A program made the position numbers and the translations under genes. The notes under the pieces are model-generated. The model did no database searches and was not told where the DNA came from. It saw only the letters and a list, made by a program, of their open reading frames with translations. DNA of 47,877 bases from Leucothrix pacifica (GTDB lineage: Bacteria; Pseudomonadota; Gammaproteobacteria; Thiotrichales; Thiotrichaceae): assembly GCF_003172875.1 (NCBI RefSeq), contig NZ_QGKM01000059.1:1-47877 (forward strand), in the 5' to 3' direction. Shown here one piece after another: positions 23,298 through 33,750 of this stretch. Numbering within the stretch: the stretch's first letter is position 1; every line of letters begins with the position of its first letter.

Positions 23298-24625
23298 GCT
23301 TCAAAAAAAATCTGATACGGGCGCGCAGCCATATCGTCTTTATGCTGGCCTTATTGACGGCATTTGGTATCGTCATCACCATGGAAAATATGGACTTTGA
23401 AAATCGGGTGTCTGCCCGCGTGAATATCAAAAATGACACCATCATTGAAATTCCCGAATCGCGCCCACTGACTAGCGAAGAAAGAGAATGGGCTAAAATT
23501 GCCTGGCGCTATTTTGAAAATAACACCATTGATGAAACCGGCATGGTTAATTCTGCCCACAAATATAATGCTTCAACCTTGTGGGATACCTCATCCTATC
23601 TTATGGGCTTGATTTCGGCAGAACGCCTGGAAATCATCACCAAAGATGAATTCAACGCCCGGGTAGTCAAGCTACTCGATAGCTTAGCGAAAATGCCATT
23701 ATTTGAGGGTAAACTTCCTAACAAATCATACAATACGATCAGCCTGAAAATGGTTGACTACAAAAACCGCCCTACTGCAGAAGGGATTGGTTGGTCTGCG
23801 ATCGATATCGGTCGCTTCATGGTGCCTGTTAACGTGTTGGTATGGCACTATCCTGAATTTACCGACCAGGTTCAGCAAGTCGTCAACAGCTGGGACCTTG
23901 ATGCAATGGTCAAGAAAGGCAGCATGTATGGTGCATTGCGTGAAAATAACAAAACACAGTATCTTCAGGAAGGCCGGCTCGGTTATGAAGAGTATGCTGC
24001 AAAGTCATTACAATTGATGGGGTTTGATGTTGCTGAAGCACTGGACTACCAGTCATGGTTGAAATTCATCAAAATCTACGGCATCAACATAGCCACAGAT
24101 AGCCGGCGACCTGAGGAATTTACTGCGCATAACTACGTGGTGAGTGAGCCATACATTCTTGACGGTATTGAGTTTGGTTGGGACCAGGTATCAAAGCAAT
24201 TCTCCAACCGTGTGTATGCAGTGCAAAAAGCACGATATGAAGATACGGGTATACTCACCGCAGTGAGTGAAGATAATATCGACCAAGCCCCCTACTTCGT
24301 TTACAACACGGTGTTTACCAGTGGAAAGGCGTGGAATGCAATCACAGAAAGTGGCGAAGACGCCAGTGAATTCAAAAGCCTGAGTACTAAGGCTGCTTTT
24401 GGCTGGCACGCTCTGTATGAGACTGATTACACTCAGAAGCTCATAGACGCTGCCAGTAAACTTCACGATGTTGAAAAAGGTTGGTACTCAGGACTTTATG
24501 AGAAAACGGGAAAACCTAACAAAGCACTGACAGCCAATACTAACGGAATCATTCTGGAGTCATTGGCTTACAAGGCACTTGGCCCTCTTCTTAAGCGCAA
24601 GCAGCAAGTCGTGGCTAGCAAATAG
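23294..24625 (+). CDS. Membrane-anchored DUF3131 protein (second copy)
   Basis: 443 residues: basic N-terminus, one membrane segment (about 14-30), then a periplasmic DUF3131 domain (about 60-430). It is a clear paralogue of the protein encoded at 17152-18594: IAWRYFENNT, STLWDTSSYLM, LPNKSYNTI, AEGIGWSAIDIGRF, LQEGRLGYEEYA, SEDNID and TANTNGIILES occur in the same order. It lacks the C-terminal Cys pair of that protein. The ATGA overlap with the GT2 gene suggests that the two act together, for example by trimming or transferring the emerging chain in the periplasm. The paralogue in the opposite operon implies two distinct steps. Confidence 0.87.
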   Translation: MSFKKNLIRARSHIVFMLALLTAFGIVITMENMDFENRVSARVNIKNDTIIEIPESRPLTSEEREWAKIAWRYFENNTIDETGMVNSAHKYNASTLWDTSSYLMGLISAERLEIITKDEFNARVVKLLDSLAKMPLFEGKLPNKSYNTISLKMVDYKNRPTAEGIGWSAIDIGRFMVPVNVLVWHYPEFTDQVQQVVNSWDLDAMVKKGSMYGALRENNKTQYLQEGRLGYEEYAAKSLQLMGFDVAEALDYQSWLKFIKIYGINIATDSRRPEEFTAHNYVVSEPYILDGIEFGWDQVSKQFSNRVYAVQKARYEDTGILTAVSEDNIDQAPYFVYNTVFTSGKAWNAITESGEDASEFKSLSTKAAFGWHALYETDYTQKLIDAASKLHDVEKGWYSGLYEKTGKPNKALTANTNGIILESLAYKALGPLLKRKQQVVASK

Positions 24626-24654
24626 TCTTTACCACAAACAGCAACGACGCAACG

Positions 24655-24688
24655 AAGGCAGCACTAGTGATTAGTGGCTGCCTTTTTT
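24655..24688 (+). terminator. Rho-independent terminator of the GT2-DUF3131 operon
   Basis: AAGGCAGC with ACTA pairs with TAGT and GGCTGCCTT (one bulge), followed directly by a run of T. It begins 30 bases after the DUF3131 stop, cleanly closing the rightward set before der. Confidence 0.88.
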
Positions 24689-24772
24689 ATCGTCTTTTAA
24701 GAAATAAACACACTGCCGCCCCATATTTGCTATTATCCGCCTTTAATTCAGAAACATCGCAAAATCTGCACT

Positions 24773-26185
24773 ATGAGACCCGTAATAGCACTCGTTGGCC
24801 GTCCAAATGTCGGCAAATCCACTCTTTTCAATCGTGTCACCAAATCGCGTGATGCATTGGTTGCAGATTTCCCCGGCCTAACCCGTGACAGAAAGTACGG
24901 TACCGGCGTTATTGGTGAGCGTGATTATCTCATCATTGATACCGGTGGCCTGAGCGGTGATGATGCCGGCATCGATGAATACATGGCGAAACAGACATGG
25001 CTGGCCGTTGATGAAGCCAGTATTGTGTTGTTTTTAGTCGATGGTAAGCAAGGCCTGACAGCAGCCGATGAAATGGTTGCCAATCGTCTGCGTCGTGAAG
25101 GCAAAGTGGTTTATCTTGCCGTCAACAAAACTGATGCGGTTGACCCTGATCAGGCACTTTCGGAATTTTACGGTTTAGGTTTTGCCGGGATGTTTGCCAT
25201 CGCTGCCACTCAAGGCCGTGGTGTGACTCAGATGATGAATCTGATTCTCGATGAAGCTCCGGAAGGTGAAGCAGAAGAACTGCCTGATGAAGATGATGAC
25301 AGTATCCGTATTGCCTTCATTGGCCGACCCAATGTGGGCAAATCAACCCTCATCAATCGTATTATGGGTGAAGAGCGTGTTGTGGCTTATGATAAGCCCG
25401 GTACTACCCGTGACAGTATCTTCATCCCTTTCGAACGTGATGAACAAAAATACACGCTCATCGACACTGCCGGTATTCGCAGGCGCGGTAAAATCAACGA
25501 GGCTGTCGAAAAGTTCAGCATCGTTAAAACACTACAGGCGATTGAATCTGCGCATGTGGTCATCATGCTTTTAGACGCTCAGGAAACGATTACTGATCAG
25601 GACGCCCATCTGCTGGGTATGATACTGGACACGGGTCGGGCACTCGTGGTCGCCATTAATAAGTGGGATGGTTTAGACGCATACCAGCGTGAGCAGATTG
25701 AAACAAAACTGGATCTGAAACTGCCGTTTATTGATTTTGCGGACAAGCACTTCATCTCTGCGCTGCATGGAACAGGTGTTGGACATCTGTATCAGTCAGT
25801 GCTCGACGCTCATGCCTCGTCAATGATCAAGGTATCTACTCCTCGCCTGACCCGCATGTTAGAAACCGCACTCGCAGAACATCAACCACCGTTAGTTAAT
25901 GGCTTCAGAATCAAGCTTCGTTACGCTCACCAAGGTGGGAATAATCCGTTTATTGTCATTATTCATGGTAACCAAACCAGTAAAATTCCGGGCAGTTATA
26001 AACGCTACCTGATGAATTACTTCAGAATCACACTAAAACTCAAAGGAACCCAGGTTCGTCTCATATTTAAGACTTCTGACAACCCCTTTGAAGGCAACAC
26101 TAAGAAACGTAATGCGTTGTCACCAAGTCAGCAGTATCGTTTAGATAAAAAAGGCCCTGTCTACAAAAAGAAAAAGGGTAAATAA
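24773..26185 (+). CDS. der: Ribosome biogenesis GTPase Der (EngA)
   Basis: 470 residues with the two tandem GTPase domains unique to Der. G1 motifs GRPNVGKSTLFNRV (near residue 9) and GRPNVGKSTLINRI (near 183), G3 DTGGL and DTAGI, G4 NKTD and NKWD. A C-terminal KH-like domain (about 360-450) and a basic tail (KKGPVYKKKKGK) complete it. Acts in 50S subunit maturation. It is preceded by a terminator, so it is transcribed separately from the polysaccharide genes, and followed after 60 bases by a glycosidase gene that may be co-transcribed. Confidence 0.97.
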   Translation: MRPVIALVGRPNVGKSTLFNRVTKSRDALVADFPGLTRDRKYGTGVIGERDYLIIDTGGLSGDDAGIDEYMAKQTWLAVDEASIVLFLVDGKQGLTAADEMVANRLRREGKVVYLAVNKTDAVDPDQALSEFYGLGFAGMFAIAATQGRGVTQMMNLILDEAPEGEAEELPDEDDDSIRIAFIGRPNVGKSTLINRIMGEERVVAYDKPGTTRDSIFIPFERDEQKYTLIDTAGIRRRGKINEAVEKFSIVKTLQAIESAHVVIMLLDAQETITDQDAHLLGMILDTGRALVVAINKWDGLDAYQREQIETKLDLKLPFIDFADKHFISALHGTGVGHLYQSVLDAHASSMIKVSTPRLTRMLETALAEHQPPLVNGFRIKLRYAHQGGNNPFIVIIHGNQTSKIPGSYKRYLMNYFRITLKLKGTQVRLIFKTSDNPFEGNTKKRNALSPSQQYRLDKKGPVYKKKKGK

Positions 26186-26245
26186 TCAGCACAAATTACT
26201 ATAAAAAATATTTGTTATCCGGAAACTACAAGGATGAAAGCTATG

Positions 26246-27835
26246 GCTAACTATCGCACTATTTCGACATTCTTTATGGCAGGCCTGGCACTCGTGCTAA
26301 GCGCGCAACTTCAGGCAAAGATGCCTCTGGGAATGAACACTAATGAGGTCACGCCACAGGACGCCAGTGCGCCCTTCATTGACTTGTTTAAGATGTCATT
26401 ACCATTTGACGAATCTAAGCGCCTGACTAAAGGTTATATCGAATACGATGAGAATGGCTGGCCTAGCAATCTCAAAGGAGGAGTGGCAGGCTCAAATGTT
26501 GTTCACTGGATACCTGCCGGCACCATCCCTGATGGTAATTACACAGTGCTGTATGATGGTGAAGGCCAGATTACCTACGGAGATGACGCACGGGCCGTGC
26601 ACAGCGCGCAGGGGCGTGATGTGGTTCAGGTTCGTGCAGGTGCAGACAAGTGGATCAAGATCACCTTGGTCATTCGAAAGAGTAATCCACAAAACTACAT
26701 TCGCAATATCCGCTTTTTATTGCCTGGCGGTATCTGTGCAAACAACCCTTTCCAGCGCGTCAACTCAGCAGCGCAGTGTCCCGGTAACTTTCAGTCTTTT
26801 GAAAAATACCACCAGCATCTGCTTTTTAACCCTGATTACCTGAACTTCATGCGTCGCTTCAAAGTAATTCGTATGATGAATATCTCAGGCATTACTCGTA
26901 ACGAAGTGGCCAGCTGGAATGCGCTTCCGCGTATGGAGCAAGCAACTTGGGCTGGTGAAGAAGGACGCCGTGGTGTGCCATTAGAAGTCATGGTAAAACT
27001 TGCTAATAAACTCAATGCGACACCTTGGTTTAATATTCCACAAGAAGCAGATGACAATCTGATTCGTAACTATGCGCAGTATGTGAAAAAGCATCTACGT
27101 CCGGGCATTAAGCCGTATGTTGAATATACCAATGAAGCTTGGAACAGAGCCTTCTCAAGCGCTCACTACACAAAGGCAATGGGCCTGAAGCAGCGTTTGG
27201 ATGTTGACCGTGCTCAGGCAGGCCATAAATTTTACGTGAAACGCTCGCTTGAAATCTTTCGGATCTGGCAGCAGGTTTATGGCTCTCACCAACCGTTTAC
27301 CCGTGTACTGGGTGGCTGGGCTGCCAACCCTCGTCTCACGCCAATATTACTGAGCTACATGAATGCACATCAGCATGTCGATGCGTTTGCGATCGCACCG
27401 TACTTCTTTGTGCATGCCCGCAACCTTCATCAGGTTCGCTCAGTACCAGACGTATTTAAAGTCCTTAAAGATCCAAAAAACCCGTACTCTATGGATAATG
27501 TCTACAACATGCTCAAGCGACAAAAAGCCGAGACGGATAAATACAAAGTCAAGTTAATCGCTTATGAAGGTGGTCAGCACTTGGCTGATATGGGTGCAAA
27601 ATCCACCAAGAAAGGAGCTAATCCATTCCTGATTGGTGCCAATCGGGCAAATCCAATGGAAACTTTTTACGTTGAGTTCCTGAACAATTGGAAGCAAATC
27701 ACGGGTGATCAGTTATTTGTTGCCTTCTCGGCACCCCGTCCACCGCAATGGTTTGGTAGCTGGGGTATCAAGGAACACCTCAATCAACCAGACAGCAAAG
27801 CACCGAAATACCGGGCACTTAAGCGATTCTTTTAA
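26246..27835 (+). CDS. Exported clan GH-A-like glycoside hydrolase
   Basis: 529 residues (533 if the ATG at 26234 is used; the ATG at 26246 has AGGA at a better distance). N-terminal signal peptide (FFMAGLALVLSAQLQA). Residue numbers below are from the upstream ATG. Residues about 30-165 form a beta-rich module, then a TIM-barrel-like region (about 195-500). VEYTNEAWN provides the Asn-Glu (E301) expected of the acid/base in clan GH-A, and IAYEGGQHL a candidate nucleophile E445. WFNIPQEADD and the AIAPYFF strand fit that fold. I cannot name the CAZy family. Two cysteine positions (168 and 182) could form a disulfide. Its distance of about 1.6 kb from the GT2-DUF3131 operon, with only der between, suggests a role on the same glycan. 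Confidence 0.75.
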   Translation, partial: ANYRTISTFFMAGLALVLSAQLQAKMPLGMNTNEVTPQDASAPFIDLFKMSLPFDESKRLTKGYIEYDENGWPSNLKGGVAGSNVVHWIPAGTIPDGNYTVLYDGEGQITYGDDARAVHSAQGRDVVQVRAGADKWIKITLVIRKSNPQNYIRNIRFLLPGGICANNPFQRVNSAAQCPGNFQSFEKYHQHLLFNPDYLNFMRRFKVIRMMNISGITRNEVASWNALPRMEQATWAGEEGRRGVPLEVMVKLANKLNATPWFNIPQEADDNLIRNYAQYVKKHLRPGIKPYVEYTNEAWNRAFSSAHYTKAMGLKQRLDVDRAQAGHKFYVKRSLEIFRIWQQVYGSHQPFTRVLGGWAANPRLTPILLSYMNAHQHVDAFAIAPYFFVHARNLHQVRSVPDVFKVLKDPKNPYSMDNVYNMLKRQKAETDKYKVKLIAYEGGQHLADMGAKSTKKGANPFLIGANRANPMETFYVEFLNNWKQITGDQLFVAFSAPRPPQWFGSWGIKEHLNQPDSKAPKYRALKRFF

Positions 27836-27844
27836 GAGAACACT

Positions 27845-29343
<1,499 letters not shown>

Positions 29344-29356
29344 ACAGCCATTTCAG

Positions 29357-30139
29357 TCAGACATTAAACCATGGCAAGTGATATTCCTCAGGCAGTTCAT
29401 ACTGCTTAGGATAATCAACATGCACGAAATAAAGTCCCCCGGCAGGGGCGGTAGCGCCTGCCTCACGACGATCTTGCTTAGCTATTAGCTCTGCCACCCA
29501 GTCAACTGAGTTTTTTCCCTCACCAACGGTGAATAAGGTTCCTGCAATATTACGCACCATGTGGTATAAAAAAGCATTTGCCTTGACATCCAGATAAATG
29601 AAATCGCCCTCTCTACTGACGCCAATATCATGAATCGTTCTAACCGCATGCTTAGCCTGACAACCCGCTGCTCTTAAGCTCGTGAAGTCATGCTCCCCCA
29701 ACAGATGCTGTGATGCTTGATGCATTAATTCATGATTGAGTTTTTTTCTGGTCCAAGCAACTCGTTTACTAAGAATTGCAGGGCGCGTGTCACGGTTTAA
29801 CACAATGTAGCGATAGCGCCTTGCGCCTGCTGAAAATCGCGCATGAAAACGATCATCAACAGGTTTAACCCAACGCATTACAGCGGTGTCCGGGAGATTA
29901 CTATTAGTTCCAAACTGCCAAGCGTCAATACTGCGATCAGACTCACTTTCAAAGTGTATGATTTGGCCAATGCCATGCACGCCAGTATCGGTTCGGCCCG
30001 CACAAACTATTTTTACGGGATGGTTAGCCACTCGGGAGATAGCAGCCTCAACATCACCTTGCACAGACGGCGCGTGATCCTGATACTGCCACCCAAAGTA
30101 GGCGGATCCATCGTATTCTATGCAGGCTGCGTATTTCAT
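29357..30139 (-). CDS. truA: tRNA pseudouridine(38-40) synthase TruA
   Basis: 260 residues. Isomerises U38-40 in the anticodon stem-loop. Catalytic Asp in CAGRTDTGVHG; further family blocks RRYRYIVLNR, HDFTSLRAAGCQAKHAVRTI and FLYHMVRNIAGTL. Length is normal. It lies 98 bases downstream of fimV on the same strand, with a terminator-like palindrome in between, so transcription may be partly independent. The order asd-fimV-truA is conserved in pseudomonads and relatives. Confidence 0.96.
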   Translation of the reverse strand: MKYAACIEYDGSAYFGWQYQDHAPSVQGDVEAAISRVANHPVKIVCAGRTDTGVHGIGQIIHFESESDRSIDAWQFGTNSNLPDTAVMRWVKPVDDRFHARFSAGARRYRYIVLNRDTRPAILSKRVAWTRKKLNHELMHQASQHLLGEHDFTSLRAAGCQAKHAVRTIHDIGVSREGDFIYLDVKANAFLYHMVRNIAGTLFTVGEGKNSVDWVAELIAKQDRREAGATAPAGGLYFVHVDYPKQYELPEEYHLPWFNV

Positions 30140-30188
30140 AAGAAATCATTGATAAAAAAAGAGAGCTATTCTAACAGGCCTCAACACA

Positions 30189-30214
30189 AAAGGCCGAGCA
30201 ATTGCCCGGCCTTT
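30189..30214 (-). terminator. Terminator between fimV and truA
   Basis: A 26-base near-perfect palindrome (AAAGGCCGAGCAA / TTGCCCGGCCTTT, one mismatch). On the transcribed minus strand it is followed by TTTTGTG, a modest U tract. Ends the long fimV transcript. Confidence 0.75.
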
Positions 30215-30237
30215 GTGATACGTCAAACCAAATAATC

Positions 30238-33200
30238 TTAGCCTGCTTGCTGTAGTAACTCAGCTGCCTCATCACGTTGTGCATCGTTACCTTCCACCAT
30301 CACTTCTTCAAGTGTGGTTCTGGCACCGTCGACATCACCCATGTCGATGTAAGCACGTGCTAAATCAAGCTTTGTACTGACCTGACTTTCAATCAGATCA
30401 TCACTGACATCATTATCAACATCAAGGAATGACAAATCATCATCGCCCAACTCATCAAGCACGTCATCTCTTGACTTCTCAGCAACATCGCCTGACATCT
30501 TGTAAACACTATTATCAGGTAAAATTTTACCAACACCGCTGTCACTGCCATCCAGAGCCAGATTTAAGCTAGTTGAATCAAAGTCTTGTTTATCTAAGTC
30601 TTTCAGAAGGTCATCAGAGCTTTCACCAAGATCTAAGTCCAGATCCGAGAAATCATCCATTTCCAGCAACTCATCAACACTGTCAGCTTCAGGCGCATCA
30701 GGAATGACTGCTTTAGCTTCTTCAAGTGAAGTGTCATCTACTTCAAACTCAGTAAAGTCGAATTCCATCTCGCCAATTTCTGAGTCAGCTGTCGCCCCTA
30801 AGTCCAGAGAAGGAGCATCCGGAAGCTCAACACTTTCAGAGATATCAAACTCCTCTGGCAACTCAAGACTATCTGCAATATCGGCTTCTGGCACATCTAA
30901 AGATGCAGCTGCATCGGCAGTATCATCTGCTGATAACAGGCTATCAAGATCCATATCATCGAAGTCTAAGGTTTCTGCCTGTGTGTCAGCAGCATCAGGA
31001 GTAAAGTCATCCAGAGACGGCACCTCATCTGTCAAGCCTGACATTGCATCCTTAGCACTATCACCCAATGCACCTACACCATCTTTGGTATTATCGGCAA
31101 TCGCTTTACCTGCGGTGATTGCAACACCACCCAGTGCTGCTGCACCTGCGGCTACACCTAATCCACCCATACCTGAGTCAGACTTAGCCTCCTCTATGAC
31201 TGGTGCTGGTGCGGCTGCCGGAGCAGTATTTTGAATCGCAGCTGCGACGCCCGGACCTGCGAACAAAGGACTTGCAGGAAGCATCTTACGTCCCCAGCCA
31301 GACACCTTATCCCAAAGCATTGCTTTGTTAGGCCCCTGTAGTGCCGAGAACTCAGTGGCTGCCTGCTCAAAAGCTTCTTTATTATCAGACGCGTGATAGT
31401 TCTCCAGCAGCTTAGCGCGATACTCAAGATTATCAGGTTGTTTCTCGATAGCTTTCTTTAGCTCAACTTCAGCTTGCTCATGAAGCCCATAAACAATATA
31501 GACATCAGCCTCTTGCAAAATATCATCATCTTTAGCATCTGCATCAGACGAATCAATCGCTGCTGGTGCGACGGCTGCCGGTGCAATCGGGTCGTCCGCA
31601 GTGAGGTCAGCCATTGGATCAGCCTGGAAGTCGTCAACAAACTTATCATCTTCAGGGCTGGCAAACGGATCTGCCGTCGGCTCAATTCTCTGACCTGGAT
31701 CAGGACGAACATCATCATCAAAACCACTACTACCTGGTGCTAATGACGGATCATCAAAGTCAATCGGGCTATATTCATCGTACTCGTCTTTTGCATTGCG
31801 GCGACGTAAGAATAATAAACCACCGATCAATGCCAGCAGTGAACCACCACCAAGTCCCATTACCAGAGGAGAGCTCAGCATATCAAGTATACCGTTATCA
31901 TCTTCAGGCTGAACAGGTGCTGTCATTGCAGTATCAATCGTCGGCTCATCAACCGGAGACTGGAAGATCTCAGGCGTAGTCGGATCATTGATAATGGCTT
32001 CAGCAGGATCTTGAGTACGAAGAATCGTTCCTTCATTCCCCTCTTGTCCCACAATCGTTTGCTCAATCCCATCACCCTGCTCGGCAATTGGATCCACAAT
32101 ATCCGTGGTACTGTCACCGCCAGTCATTGCAGTAGGCTTTCTGCCTAGACTAACCTGTAGCTCAGCAAGCTGCTCATTCTTCAACGTAATCAGGCGATTC
32201 TTCTTACGAAGTAATGATTCCAGTTCTGAAACACGTGATTTTAATTCGTTGTTCTCATGCGTTCTGGCGGTGAGTGACTCACTCGCAAGTGTTAGCTGAC
32301 GGTTCAACGCATCAACTTTGGCCTTACCCACTAAGTTACCACTATCGACGGAACGATCATCTCCAGTCGACCCCAAGACCTCAATTCTTGCCTGACTTGT
32401 TGAGTCAGCGCCAGAGGATGGTGTACGACTTGTGGTCGACGCCGTATTTGTATTGTTGTTCGCTTTTGGTTTCGCCGCGACCGCAGCTCTGCGCTCAGCT
32501 TTCCACTCAGCAGTTTGACCGCGCACTTCCTGGCGTGCCTGAGTCAGGCTAATACGCTTCGCCTCATTCACCGATGGACGTCTCATCGTCACACCCGCTT
32601 TCAGGTTATTGATATTGCGCTTACGGAATGCCGTTGGATTCGCCTCAAACAAGGCCATCATCATTTGCTCAGTGCGCACACCTTGATAGCCTACTTTCTT
32701 AGCGATCTTGAATAGTGTATCACCGCTGCGCACGCGATAAGTATTGCTGCTATTTGCACGTGACGCTGCAGCCTGAGACAGTGGAGCGCCCGGACGACGT
32801 AAACCATCATTAGCATTTTGTTGTGCTTGCTGCTGACGCAGAGCCTGTTGTTGGCGCTGTGCTTGTTGTTGACGCTGAGCCTGCTGCTGGCGTTGTTGCT
32901 GCAGAATAACGCGCTGACGTTGTTGTTGCTGAGCGGTAGTTTGTTGGTTATTAACAGCTGCAGGCTGCTGAGTCGTCGTGCGAACAGGATCAGGTCGTAC
33001 ACCTACTGTATTGCTGGCAATGGATGTACCCGGCTGCATGAGCACCGGTGGATCAAGCAACACTGTGTATTCTTTGAGAAGTTGCCCCTTTGGCCAACTC
33101 ACTTCCAACAGGAAGTTGATGAAAGGCTCCTGAATTGGCTGACTCGAACTGACCAAGATAACAGGCTTACCATTCTGCACCGTCGAACGGAAGCTCAGAC

Positions 33201-33432
33201 TATTCAAATAATCCGGACGATCAATACCGACCCGACTAAATACTGATGGTGAGGCAACCTTAACTCTAAGGGCAGAGATATCACTACCATTAGTTGAGAG
33301 TAGATTTATTTTCGCTTTAAAAGGCTGATTTAGATGCGAGGCAGATTCTATCTCGCCAAGCCCTAATCCAAACGATGCGCCTGGGTAGGAAATAGCTATA
33401 ACTACAGCTAAACTTAAGGCTTTTTTATTCAC
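30238..33432 (-). CDS. fimV: FimV-family peptidoglycan-binding hub protein
   Basis: 1064 residues. Signal peptide 1-22, conserved FimV N-terminal domain (about 23-130, GLGEIESASHLNQPFKAKI). Then a Gln/Arg-rich low-complexity stretch (162-205), a LysM domain (231-286, RVRSGDTLFKIAKKVG), a coiled coil (about 368-428) and one membrane helix (about 522-542) followed by a basic stop-transfer RRRNAK. The cytoplasmic part is very acidic with TPR-like segments and ends in the FimV C-terminal domain (about 1020-1064, TKLDLARAYIDMGDVDGA). In Pseudomonas, FimV organises type IV pilus assembly and cAMP signalling at the pole. A further Ala/Gly-rich stretch (about 745-800) could be a linker. No pilus genes are in the window. 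Confidence 0.93.
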   Translation of the reverse strand: MNKKALSLAVVIAISYPGASFGLGLGEIESASHLNQPFKAKINLLSTNGSDISALRVKVASPSVFSRVGIDRPDYLNSLSFRSTVQNGKPVILVSSSQPIQEPFINFLLEVSWPKGQLLKEYTVLLDPPVLMQPGTSIASNTVGVRPDPVRTTTQQPAAVNNQQTTAQQQQRQRVILQQQRQQQAQRQQQAQRQQQALRQQQAQQNANDGLRRPGAPLSQAAASRANSSNTYRVRSGDTLFKIAKKVGYQGVRTEQMMMALFEANPTAFRKRNINNLKAGVTMRRPSVNEAKRISLTQARQEVRGQTAEWKAERRAAVAAKPKANNNTNTASTTSRTPSSGADSTSQARIEVLGSTGDDRSVDSGNLVGKAKVDALNRQLTLASESLTARTHENNELKSRVSELESLLRKKNRLITLKNEQLAELQVSLGRKPTAMTGGDSTTDIVDPIAEQGDGIEQTIVGQEGNEGTILRTQDPAEAIINDPTTPEIFQSPVDEPTIDTAMTAPVQPEDDNGILDMLSSPLVMGLGGGSLLALIGGLLFLRRRNAKDEYDEYSPIDFDDPSLAPGSSGFDDDVRPDPGQRIEPTADPFASPEDDKFVDDFQADPMADLTADDPIAPAAVAPAAIDSSDADAKDDDILQEADVYIVYGLHEQAEVELKKAIEKQPDNLEYRAKLLENYHASDNKEAFEQAATEFSALQGPNKAMLWDKVSGWGRKMLPASPLFAGPGVAAAIQNTAPAAAPAPVIEEAKSDSGMGGLGVAAGAAALGGVAITAGKAIADNTKDGVGALGDSAKDAMSGLTDEVPSLDDFTPDAADTQAETLDFDDMDLDSLLSADDTADAAASLDVPEADIADSLELPEEFDISESVELPDAPSLDLGATADSEIGEMEFDFTEFEVDDTSLEEAKAVIPDAPEADSVDELLEMDDFSDLDLDLGESSDDLLKDLDKQDFDSTSLNLALDGSDSGVGKILPDNSVYKMSGDVAEKSRDDVLDELGDDDLSFLDVDNDVSDDLIESQVSTKLDLARAYIDMGDVDGARTTLEEVMVEGNDAQRDEAAELLQQAG
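32818..32949 (-). repeat. Gln-rich coding repeat in fimV
   Basis: Imperfect tandem units built on CAG/CAA codons encode blocks such as QRQQQAQRQQQ between the FimV N-terminal and LysM domains. Likely a flexible periplasmic spacer whose length may vary between strains by slippage. Confidence 0.8.
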
Positions 33433-33750
33433 TTGTTAATCCCCTTTAGTAGCAATAATGCTCTATCCATTCCGTGCATCCGACAAAATCTAATAATCTT
33501 AATGGCGGTGAATTGAATCATGAACCGTGCTCTATTGTTTTTTTATTTATATTCAAGAGTAAATTATGCAATTAAGTTAAATCATTTTCTATGATTTGAA
33601 CTAGTCAGAAACGTCGCCATCTCCGACCGTGTGTAATTAATAGCAACAATCCTCTGAATCGAACCTTAATAATCGATATTCACTGTCATTATCTGACGAG
33701 TGATTGTCATAATGTGACAATTCAGTGTCAGCTTTCAAGTAGTAATGGGA
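33433..33750. other. Intergenic region between fimV and asd (318 bp)
   Basis: No gene seen. It should carry the fimV promoter, but I could not choose boxes with confidence; the part near fimV is AT-rich. Close to asd there is a cluster of TGTCA/TGACA half-sites, described separately. No terminator with a U tract was found for asd. Confidence 0.5.
33693..33731. promoter_or_regulatory. Nested palindrome of TGTCA half-sites downstream of asd
   Basis: ATTGTCA (33703-33709) and TGACAAT (33715-33721) form a perfect 7-base inverted pair with a 5-base spacer, framed by CTGAC (33693-33697) and GTCAG (33727-33731). Another ACTGTCA lies just to the left. The symmetry suggests a dimeric regulator site, possibly for fimV, or an RNA hairpin at the asd 3' end. 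Confidence 0.4.

Noticed and set aside
30704..31234. 176-codon Ser-rich frame on the plus strand opposite fimV
   Set aside because: An antisense frame produced by the biased codons (Asp/Glu/Ala rich) of fimV; no start context and no recognisable domain.
32818..32949. Short tandem repeat considered as a CRISPR array
   Set aside because: Units are coding, gapless and have no unique spacers; it is a Gln-rich stretch of FimV. No CRISPR array or cas gene was seen in the window.
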